64,000 nt of DNA from Setoptus koraiensis. Its lineage: Eukaryota > Arthropoda. Under the pieces are notes generated by a model. It had not been told where the DNA came from. It made no database searches and was given only the letters and a program-made list of their open reading frames with translations. Below, piece by piece: positions 24,585 through 33,266 of the stretch (its first letter is position 1; each line of letters opens with the position of its first letter). A program made the position numbers and the translations under genes. The DNA lies in the NCBI GenBank assembly GCA_048013815.1, contig CM106585.1, forward strand, positions 1,736,001 through 1,800,000, in the 5' to 3' direction.

Positions 24585-25708
24585 TTCTTCCCTATGAGTC
24601 CTATTTGCCTATCTTATGTGAACTTGTACAACAAGTAATTCTATTTATACGCCGCTATTTGTTTGTTTTCTGTATGAAAGAATAACTATTACGATAATTC
24701 TTAAACAATAATAATGATTATCTCAAGTTCCATTCCGTAGTAAAAAGTTTATTCTCTTGTGGTGACAATGTGATTGTGTTTGGGATCTCAGGCCAGTGAT
24801 ACAAAAAGTCAATTAATAACTCAGAATGATAATGATGGGATTTATTTGATGGTGCAATACTGCATCTAGTTTACTGACTGGATGTGCAAAAATAAAAAAC
24901 ATGTGTGTTGGTGCGAGCTTTATCAAAGCGATCAACACATGATCACGGAAAAAACGTGCACCGACAATAGATCATGAGCGCCGGCATTTACAGGGCATGC
25001 AAAATATATCTTGTTCATAAAATCTGTCGCCTAGTCAAACCGTTGTTCACTCCATAGCAATATTGTTGCAATAAGATAATTAAGAATTATCTAACAAGGT
25101 AAATCCTTTTACGGATGACGCCCATTTCAACATTACTCTGGCCTATCTGAATTCCCTTGTTTCTGAGGAGAAAGAAAAGGTATATCAGAAATCCGGAAAA
25201 CGTGTAGTTTCTGCAATAATCATACTTATTTTGGTTGGTTGGATGGTTGGTTTGGCTATGTCATACCAAGTCCGTTTACATATATAAGAAAAGAAAAATC
25301 ATTAATTTGATCATGTCTACTTTGATTGTTCGACGTATGACACCAGAAAAACCGGGAATCGAACCCAAACTGACCAGAAAAGGTAGAATGGTACACCGTT
25401 CCCTGTGAGGAGAAAGAGCTCTGAGAAAAATTGGAGCTCCTCGGCCAAAGGTCTCCGGACTCTAATCGAGGGGATAGTCCAGATGAAGGCTCAAATGGAA
25501 AAACAAACGCCGTCTTTTTCGGGGCAGTCCAACATGTAGACCAAATTCACAGAGGCTGTGGTGCAACAGATGCATCGTGATATGCCAAAATTAATAGAAA
25601 ATTCGAATGACAATCATGCGAGCGTTATCATTCTACGCTCTAATGATCGCTGAGGAAATCATAAATGAATCGGATATACCTGAAGTTGCCGATCAAGAGG
25701 ACGACCAT
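24585..25708. other. Intergenic with dispersed repeat copy
   Basis: Contains the INTS11 5' region and then the first copy of a dispersed repeat in two blocks (24992-25099 and 25341-25420). Between and after these blocks are coding-like fragments broken by stops in several frames. No intact gene is seen. Confidence 0.5.
24992..25420 (+). repeat. Dispersed repeat, copy A
   Basis: Block A1 (24992-25099, starting AGGGCATGCAAAATATATC) and block A2 (25341-25420, containing AGAATGGTACACCGTTCCCTGT) each match a block of copy B at 28987-29222, in the same order and orientation. About 240 bp separate the blocks here, against about 40 bp in copy B, so one copy has an insertion or the other a deletion. 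A2 contains CCGGGAATCGAACCC, which on the minus strand resembles a tRNA T-arm; this hints at a tRNA-derived element but is not proof. Confidence 0.75.
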
Positions 25709-26646
25709 GACGCAACATAATAGAACAAACTCCCTTCATTGACGACGAACCGGTCGCGAAACCGTTGAAAGCTCCGGTGGTAGCGAAGATTGACTCTTCT
25801 AAAAAAACTGCAGCTCCAAAAGCTGCTCCTCCGAAAGCTGCTTCTTCATCGGAATCGAGCGACGATGAACCTGTTAAAAGACCGTACATTCGATGTTCAT
25901 ATCCTTCATCTGATCCTGTGGTCGATGGCATTGATGTTGAAACTACTATTCTAGATGGCAATGGAAGTCTCATCATGTACCATTCTCCCATTATCGCTGA
26001 TGAAGGCAACCACGAGTCCAACATATCTCACCCAATTAGCGATGACAGTGACGATGAGCTGTCGACCGCTCATCTTCAGGTGGAAAAATCCATTCGTGAT
26101 GCCAGTAAGCGCAGCGTCACCACAGACCATACTCCAGTCATCGCCGAGGACAACAACCACGAGTCCAACAGATCTCACTCAATGAGCGATGACAGTGACG
26201 ATGAGCCGTCGACCGCTCATCTTCAGGTGGAAAAATCCATTCGTGATGCCAGTAAGCGCAGCGTCACCACAGACCATACTCCAGTCATCGCTGAAGAGAG
26301 CAGCCACAAATCAGACATATCTGGAGTTTCCGATCAAGCGGACGATCATGAAAGCATCACCCCGGTCATTGCCCATGAAAACACATCTGATCCTGTGAAC
26401 GATGGGATTGATGTTGAGAAGACTGTACGTGATGGCGATGGAAGCTTCATCATGGACCATTCTCCTATCATCGCCGACAAAAGCAACCACAAGTCCGACA
26501 TTTCTGATTCAATGGACTGTCGGCCGCACATCTTCAGGTGGAATATACTATCCGTGGTGGATTCGGACATGATGCTCACGAATATGCGTGAGGAAGGTTC
26601 TACACATCGATCCCAAGGCATCCCCATCGACCGGAAAGATTTGTGA
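25709..26646 (+). pseudogene. Acidic repeat-containing ORF, probably a gene relic or a lone exon
   Basis: An open frame of about 300 codons runs to a stop at 26646, but it has no ATG in its first ~85 codons. The segment just upstream (25670-25718) resembles an internal repeat of the ORF (compare DIPEVADQEDDHD with DISGVSDQADDHES) in a different frame ending in stops, suggesting frameshift decay. The protein has a Lys/Ala/Pro stretch followed by SSSESSDDEP, like nucleolar phosphoproteins. After that come Asp/Ser-rich repeats built on DDSDDE-STAHLQVEKSIRD. A 147-bp (49-residue) unit is repeated almost exactly. No catalytic or known domain is seen. It could instead be an exon of an unrecognised gene. 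Confidence 0.4.
26041..26334 (+). repeat. 147-bp tandem duplication within the acidic ORF
   Basis: The sequence starting GATGACAGTGACGATGAG at 26041 recurs at 26188, a period of 147 bp. The second copy is nearly identical for about 105 bp and then diverges. A third, more diverged match lies upstream (from about 25985), and a larger unit starting TCTGATCCTGTG occurs at about 25910 and again at about 26386. The period is a multiple of three, so the frame is kept. Confidence 0.85.
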
Positions 26647-26975
26647 TTGTTAGTTTTAAATGATGAATAATCCTGAATTGCTGCGTTCAAGTAAACTATT
26701 TTTGTGCATAAGCCTAACTTTTGTTTTTCTTGTCAACATCTGATTGTACACATACAAAATGTAGAATATGGGGCGCAATAGCATGTTTATCTTTGGTCTG
26801 CAGCTGCTTTTCTGTGAAATATCTCAGCACACTGGGAAAATTCATCCACATCTTTCAATCAAAGGTTGACACAAACGTTTATCATATTTTTCGAGTTTCA
26901 ATGGTCGCAGTTCGAATGGTTACCATCGAACTTCGACCACTAACCATCGAACTCTACATATAAAGACCAACGATT
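26647..26975. other. Short intergenic region before the sushi gene
   Basis: About 330 bp. Directly before the start codon there is a small duplication of ACCATCGAACT (about 26922 and 26943) and a TATAAAG at 26959. The TATA-like site is only about 11 bp before the ATG, too close to serve that start codon. Nothing else is seen. Confidence 0.4.
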
Positions 26976-28961
26976 ATGGACAATCAATTAGTTTACCTAT
27001 TATTATTATTATGTATCCAGCAAACAGTGCACACTATATCAGCCAATAGCCATCAATTAACTTTAGATGAGCTAGGAGACTATCTCAAATTAGATATTAG
27101 CAGTGGCAATGGCTTTCCAGCCGTAAACAATGACATGATTTCATCATCGACATCATTGAGTAGCTCGGGAACTCACAACAGCTTTGAATCGCCAGGTTGT
27201 CCCAGTAATAGGAGTGAAGCCTCTGAGATAGGCCGGCAATGTTCCAGAAAATGTCGCCAGGACGTTCCGTGTGACAACGTCAGAAAACATTGTCTATGCG
27301 ACGGCATATGTGGATGGTCCTGCCTGAAACCCGATCTCAATTGCCAAGAATTAATTAAGCCAAACAATGGATTCTTTCATCCAAGCAGCAATGTTCTCAA
27401 CACGAGAGTTCGATATGAATGTGATACAGGTTATTATTTGTTTGGTCCAAGGGAAAGAATTTGTCAAGGCGACGAAGAATGGAGTGGCTTCATGCCAGAA
27501 TGTCTATCGGAGGCTGCTTGTAAAGCAGGTCCAAAGGTGGCTCATGCCAGAAATCCAAACGATGGCTATTATCATGTTGGTGACAGTGTTATTTACAGCT
27601 GTTATTCTGGATATGATTCTCGCGGTTCCAACAGGACAGTTTGTACTTTGTCGTCGGACAATACTTCCACTGCTTGGATTTGGTCTGGCGAAGAATTCCG
27701 ATGTATACCGAAGAGTTGCGGCGACCCGGGCCAGATAGAGAATGGACGGAGACACGGCGATTCGTTTATTGTGGCTAGTACAGTTATATTTTCCTGTAAC
27801 GAGGGTTGGCAAATGTTAGGTCAGGCTAGACGTTATTGTCAATCTGATGGCCGTTGGAGTGGCCAGCAGCCCATATGCGAGCCGGTTGTTTGTGATCCGA
27901 CTGATCACCTTGAGAATGGTCGTATCAGTTACATAAATCCATTGATATTCAATTCATCAGTCGAGTATGCTTGCGACTACGGCTTTCGTTTAGTGGGACC
28001 CAAATACCGACTTTGTGGACCTGATAAGAAACTTATGGGCGAGTCGCCCCATTGTGAAGAAATAGATTGTGGTGATTTGGGCCCATTATACAATGGCTAC
28101 ATAAAAGGATTCAACTCGAAAATAGGCGACAAGAAATATTTTTCATGTCAAGAGGGAACAAAGTTTGTTGGTGAATCTAACGAAACAATCTGCTTAGATA
28201 CAGGCAACTGGTCCCATCCTAAGCCTTTGTGTCTGGCCGGTTGTGTTGTGCCAGAAATTGAGCATGCCAGTCATATTAGTGCTGCGACCTTGGCAACTAG
28301 CTCACCAGCAGATACCATAACCAACAGCAACAGTAGCTACAATAACACCATAGTAGCCTCCAATGTGATTCCGGACAAAATTCATACAGACAAGGCAAAT
28401 GTTGAGCCAGTCAAGCCTGGCATGCTGGTGAATCATGGCCGCTCGTTAGATATACGTTGCGATTCACAATTTGAGCCCGATGAACAGGTAAATCAAGACG
28501 GTGTCATAGGGCCGCCTACTTGCGATAACTCAACTTGGACCTGTCCCCCTCGTTGTGTGCCAGCTAAATGTCGATATATGCCAACGAGACCCAAGAATGG
28601 CATGGTAATGGTGACAAACTTTGATCATGGCTCCAAGGCACGCATCAGATGCCAAGATGGATATAAGCTCGAAGGAAAGAGTTACGTCACTTGCAATCTA
28701 GGAAATTGGACTGTGGTCGAGTCAGTTTGTAGGGAAATTTATTGTGGCTACCCGGGCAAAATAGAACATGGAAGAATTTTAATAATAGGTCACATGGGCA
28801 TGTACGATTATAGGCCCTATATCAAGAAAGTGTCGAATAATCGCCAGCTGGCTTACGAATGCGACACTGGCTACCGTTTAAATGACGGAGCCCCTAATGG
28901 TGCAACATGTTTAGATGGACAATGGAGGCCCGAACAACTGCCTCAATGTATAAAAGAATAA
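26976..28961 (+). CDS. Secreted WAP plus eight-sushi scaffold protein, LEV-9/Hasp-like
   Basis: Intronless, 661 residues. A signal peptide is clear (MDNQLVYLLLLLCIQQTVHT). A cysteine-rich WAP-type domain follows at about 73-123 (GCPSNRSEASEIGRQC through CGWSCLKPDLNC). Then come eight complement-control (sushi) modules, recognisable by repeated C-x-NG...Y-x-C...W...C patterns: CQELIKPNNGFF, CKAGPKVAHA, CGDPGQIENG, CDPTDHLENG, CGDLGPLYNG, CVVPEIEHAS, CRYMPTRPKNG and CGYPGKIEHG. Module 6 carries an Asn/Ser-rich insertion. WAP plus eight sushi modules is the architecture of nematode LEV-9 and the related fly Hasp, which cluster receptors at cholinergic synapses. No transmembrane segment is visible. 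Function is inferred from architecture. The gene is flanked on both sides by the dispersed repeat. Confidence 0.8.
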   Translation: MDNQLVYLLLLLCIQQTVHTISANSHQLTLDELGDYLKLDISSGNGFPAVNNDMISSSTSLSSSGTHNSFESPGCPSNRSEASEIGRQCSRKCRQDVPCDNVRKHCLCDGICGWSCLKPDLNCQELIKPNNGFFHPSSNVLNTRVRYECDTGYYLFGPRERICQGDEEWSGFMPECLSEAACKAGPKVAHARNPNDGYYHVGDSVIYSCYSGYDSRGSNRTVCTLSSDNTSTAWIWSGEEFRCIPKSCGDPGQIENGRRHGDSFIVASTVIFSCNEGWQMLGQARRYCQSDGRWSGQQPICEPVVCDPTDHLENGRISYINPLIFNSSVEYACDYGFRLVGPKYRLCGPDKKLMGESPHCEEIDCGDLGPLYNGYIKGFNSKIGDKKYFSCQEGTKFVGESNETICLDTGNWSHPKPLCLAGCVVPEIEHASHISAATLATSSPADTITNSNSSYNNTIVASNVIPDKIHTDKANVEPVKPGMLVNHGRSLDIRCDSQFEPDEQVNQDGVIGPPTCDNSTWTCPPRCVPAKCRYMPTRPKNGMVMVTNFDHGSKARIRCQDGYKLEGKSYVTCNLGNWTVVESVCREIYCGYPGKIEHGRILIIGHMGMYDYRPYIKKVSNNRQLAYECDTGYRLNDGAPNGATCLDGQWRPEQLPQCIKE

Positions 28962-29798
28962 TCGCTATTGTTTGCCGCTAGCTATTAGGGCATACAAAAT
29001 ACATCTTGTTCATCAAACGACTTGCGAGCGTCTAGTCAAACCCGTTGTTCACTCTGAGGCAATATTGTTGCAAGATGATAATTAACAATTGTCTAAAACA
29101 CGATTCAGCTGCAGCAGCTGAATTTATCCATAGCTCATAGGGCACAAGAAAAACCAAAAATTAAACCCAAACTGGCCAAAAAAGAGAGAATGGTACACCG
29201 TTCCCTGTCAAGGTGAAAGAGCTGAACACGTTTTGGTACCTCAGATCCAAATCTGGGTGTGACAGCACTGACAGTTACCTTGTTGGCAGAAGGGCCAAAT
29301 GTTGCGCATATGGTGTGTTCCTTTTTGGTTTAAAGTGGTGGAATGTCGGGAGTTTCTAGCAGATCAATATTAATATCCAACCCATACGCTTGTTTCTAGA
29401 TCTGAGGGTATCACCTCTGGAGGTTCCTTTGTAAGAACGGTTGATTAAGAACTCTGCAAAGATTTAGTCCGACCCCGGACATAGGTCGACTCAAGTGTGA
29501 CCTGAACATATCGCTGTATATCTTATTGAAACAAAAATACGATCTTGTCATTTGTATGTCGCCAAAAAGGTTTCATTGTTCCCCCACTGGACTCGCTTCA
29601 ACGGAGAATACTTCGATATTAGTACATGTGCCATATGCAATAATTTCTATTAATAGTTGAAGGAGCTTGAAAAACTATCAAGTCATTTATTGGTTTGAAT
29701 GGCGTTTAAGTTCACAGTTTTCGTGATCGTCAATTGTAAGTCAAAACCCGCTCATTGAATGCGAACATTCAACAATGTAAACCTGTTATCTTCTTGTC
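28962..29798. other. Intergenic with dispersed repeat copy B
   Basis: About 840 bp between the sushi gene and YIF1. The first 260 bp are copy B of the dispersed repeat; the remainder has no ORF or motif I recognise. Confidence 0.5.
28987..29222 (+). repeat. Dispersed repeat, copy B
   Basis: Block B1 (28987-29100, starting AGGGCATACAAAATACATC) and block B2 (about 29142-29222, with AGAATGGTACACCGTTCCCTGT and AAACCCAAACTGGCCA) match blocks A1 and A2 of copy A, in the same orientation. The match starts 25 bp after the sushi gene's stop codon. Identity is high in the cores and falls at the edges. Confidence 0.75.
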
Positions 29799-30728
29799 TC
29801 AGTTTGTAGGTGTGATTAAATTATGGGACATAAATATCATGATGGCAGGCTGGAGGAGGCAAAAACACAATGTTATATAGTCGCGCGATCTTGATTCACA
29901 TGTTGTTGTCGATTTGCTTAAGGCAGCGTGTAAGGTTCTCATGATGTAATAGGTTAAGGCCACGAATGTATAAATGGTAGTTACGTAATAGGCAATCAGG
30001 CTATCCATAGTTAAGTAAACAATGATGGCCATGTTCATTGAGACAAACTTATAACCACAGAAAGCCAAATGATGCGACCAATTGAGCCAACTGACAACAT
30101 CAGCCAAACGATAGGTAATCATCCACAGTGCCACTTCTAAGGTAATTAGTACCACCGACCAAGACAATAACGAGCCCATAGTTTCAGGCGAGAAACGATT
30201 CTTTCTGGAGCTTTCTATATAACAGCCTATGATTATGTAGGTAAATAAAGCCATCACAGGTATATAAAGATCTGGAGCACTTACAACTCTGCTTCTGGTA
30301 TTACTTGCACCGTTGTTATTAGCGTTACTAATAGACTGACGGGCAGCCAAACGTTGTTGGTCACTATTAACGTATCTCTTATAACAATCATCATTATTGT
30401 TCCTGTTGTTAAATAAATCATTTGGCGTAAAGATCCATTTATCATTGGCGAAAGGAAACAGCAATATTAATAATTTTTCTTTAACATAGTGTTCATTTAC
30501 GGCAAATAATGAACGAAAATCTATGGTTTGTTCTCGTTGTGTTTCTATTGCTTTTGCGTAATAGTGACTAAAGTTGTGATGCTTAAGATCTGATAGCATG
30601 GGATTAACACTCGGATAATTGAATAGATTGTTAGAGGGATTATAGCCGGTCTTGTGTTGACGAGCAGAATCAAATCTAGCCATTGCCCGAGAAGAGATAG
30701 GCGTTGACTGGTACAGAGAATAGTCCAT
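29799..30728 (-). CDS. YIF1: YIF1-family Golgi membrane protein
   Basis: Intronless, 309 residues starting MDYSLYQSTP. The N-terminal 145 residues are cytosolic and polar, with an Asn-rich stretch. They include a YIF1-like segment, DFRSLFAVNEHYVKEKLLILLFPF, matching the family's juxtamembrane FAVD..YV..KL.LL.FP motif. The block APDLYIPVMALFTYIIIGC starts the first of about five membrane helices, and RFSPETMGSLLSW and FCGYKFVSMNMAI are also family signatures. YIF1 partners YIP1 in ER-Golgi trafficking and Rab handling. Length is as expected. The Asn/Arg insert at about 108-140 is unusual but lies in a variable linker. Confidence 0.9.
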   Translation of the reverse strand: MDYSLYQSTPISSRAMARFDSARQHKTGYNPSNNLFNYPSVNPMLSDLKHHNFSHYYAKAIETQREQTIDFRSLFAVNEHYVKEKLLILLFPFANDKWIFTPNDLFNNRNNNDDCYKRYVNSDQQRLAARQSISNANNNGASNTRSRVVSAPDLYIPVMALFTYIIIGCYIESSRKNRFSPETMGSLLSWSVVLITLEVALWMITYRLADVVSWLNWSHHLAFCGYKFVSMNMAIIVYLTMDSLIAYYVTTIYTFVALTYYIMRTLHAALSKSTTTCESRSRDYITLCFCLLQPAIMIFMSHNLITPTN

Positions 30729-31133
30729 GGCTCGGTGTGGTGTAGTTTCGGATTAATTGTTGATTGTTTTGTTTTTGTTGTATTATTTATCTTTTGTTTT
30801 CACTGTTCTATTCGGGTGTGTAATAGTCTGGTCCAGTTAATCATCAACATGATGTACCATTAAACTTGTTCGTGTGGTTGTTGGTTGAAGTGATAAAATG
30901 GGCAGCGAAGTGTAAATAAGTAACAGGTCGGTAGATTGACATGAATAAACAATGTTTCTCTCATTTTTGAACGCGTGCTTATGTACGTGCCACTCACACA
31001 TGGTGAAAGAATTTCAACGCAAGGCGGCGCCCTCAATCCTTTTTCGTTTTCTGTCATTCTCTTAACTGTACTCCCATTGGTATTTGTACATTAGGATGAA
31101 GCCTCACAAGAGCGCATAATTTTGTCGGGCAAC
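30729..31133. other. Intergenic, nothing recognised
   Basis: About 400 bp between the YIF1 start and the receptor gene's stop (both minus). T-rich promoter-like sequence lies next to YIF1. No ORF or repeat is called. Confidence 0.4.
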
Positions 31134-33266
31134 TTATTGATTGAATTGAATGATCAAATAGACGCCTGAGCTAATCCAAACAAACAGCTACAGAAACAGG
31201 ACGGGGTGAGAGTGGGTGAGATATCAATTGTGTGACATAGAATAGATAAGAGTAGATAAATATAGATATAGTTGACTTACTGTCGGAATAGATTCAATTG
31301 TGACCGAGAACAGATGCAATATTTCGAACGTTGTCTCGGACCTGTTTAACATATGCTCCGATATCTCAATCAAGCTCCTGATAGTTCTCTCATCCAGGAC
31401 TTGTTGTTGTGCCAGCACAAGCAATACATTTCTGTAGATTATTTTAAACTAAAGATGTTAACTTATGTTAATAACTTCTGTCAATCAAATCAAATAACGC
31501 TCAAATGTTTATTGGAGCAATTAGTGCATTATTTTAAAGGCCGTAGAAACACTTACATTGTGCGATATCATAGCGGGAAATGAGAGCAAACACAATATCT
31601 CCATTAAGCTGACCATTATTATCATGGTATAGATGACGAAATTGACGGGTTCATGATGATTTGACTGATTGGATAATCCCACTATTATCACCATGATGAT
31701 AACAGAGGCGAAAAATAAACTTATGCCTGTGCGAACTATAAAGTAATTTTTCATATCTTTGAATTCTCTTAGTAACTGATGTAAATTGTTTAGCAATTTA
31801 CCACATTCGTCACTCATCTCTTTGATCGCTCTTGACATAAATGCGTGAATTCTTCTTTGCCTACAGGCTTCATTAATATTTTTCTGACTGGCTAGAGTGC
31901 TCAGATACGATTCGTAACTAAGCGATTCCAATTTCATTATAGATAGTTTACTCTGAAGCATGTAATTGTGTTGTGAATCCAAAAATCTTGGACTCCGTTG
32001 ATATATGCGACATTGGTTAATAAAGTATTTAATTTTTATATTGAGCATTTGCAATCTCGACCTCAATATGAGACAGCATAGAGCCAGATGTGCCGTGTCG
32101 AGCAATTGTAAAATATTTGTAAAAACAGCCAGGCTGATATATAAAACGGATAATATCTCACGGATGCAGTCCTTTATAATATCTAGTGTCGAGCTAGTAT
32201 CTATGGTTATGTCAGTGTGGTGATTAATTAATATATTCAAACTGGCCGCTATACTGATTACAACAATAGGTAATGTGAACACCAAAGATATAAACAACAT
32301 CGATACTAGTTGGTAGGTTGAACCATGGCACAAAAGATGTTTATCCTTCGATAGTAACAATATTTTGTCTAATTCCTTGACAATTTGTATTCTATCTGGA
32401 TAAAAGTTCAGTACTGGATACAATTTAAATAACCTTTCATCTAGTTTATCCTTATTATTCGTTGCGAATTGCAACCACTCCCTTAATAACAATTGAGGGG
32501 CACAACAAATACCCGAATACAAAATAACAGTTTCCACGCAAGTCTCTTTAACTAATGGACCAGAGTAACATGTTGGTCGTGTTGATTTTTTTGATTGTTT
32601 ATTTTCATTAATGATATTGATTCTTTTGTCATTGTTGATGGGCAATAACTTATTGTCTTCGGTTATGTGATTTTCACTTGGCCTCCTCAATAGATAATAG
32701 AGTTTTTGGGAGAAAGCAGTCAGAGTGACTAGGAAAAACACAAGATTTATACTGTTCTTCTGCTTATGTGGCCCCCTAATATTGTCGAACACAAATATAA
32801 GCTTTAAACTTTGCCACACACTAATCTTCCATCTTGCACTAAGATCTTCTAAGAAAAAAACAGGTTTATTCGAACAAGTGTCACAATACTTGTTGATCAC
32901 GCCATTGTAACCTAATTGGCACAATATCAACGAAATGTATATCAATTGAACGATGTATAAAAATAAACGTTTCTTTGAATGGCGACTAATGGCACTTATA
33001 ACACTTTTACATTCAGTTTCGTCATCAAACAAATAATGGTTTCCATAATAGTAGGGTGTCCACGATACGTTGACACGATCCAAAATATAAAATATTATTG
33101 CAAAAAAATTAAATCTGTATCCTTTGTTCTGATGTGCCTTAGTTGTCATCCTGACAAACTCTTTGGACTTATAGCTGCTTTGGTATGTAATCTGATGCAA
33201 CATTTTCTTATCCTTGACTACATCTTTTGGTGAAATGAGAACTATCGTCGAGGTGCCCATAGCCAT
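31134..33266 (-). CDS. Gustatory-receptor-like 7TM protein, three exons
   Basis: Exon 1 is 31557-33266, exon 2 is 31281-31448 and exon 3 is 31134-31187. Both introns (108 and 93 bp) have GTAAGT donors and are phase 0. The joined frame has 643 residues. Long hydrophobic segments alternate with polar loops through exons 1-3. The last exon encodes only 17 residues, ending SGVYLIIQFNQ, close to the TYhhhhhQF motif that closes insect gustatory receptors. A cluster of phase-0 introns near the C-terminus is also typical of that family. Such proteins form ligand-gated cation channels for chemicals. It is longer than most members (350-500), mainly through an extended N-terminus and a polar loop at about 205-240. 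No ligand can be inferred. Confidence 0.72.

Noticed and set aside
25345-25380. tRNA gene on the minus strand, from the T-arm-like GGGTTCGATTCCCGG
   Set aside because: No matching acceptor, D-arm or anticodon arm can be drawn at the right distance, and the homologous site in copy B is degenerate.
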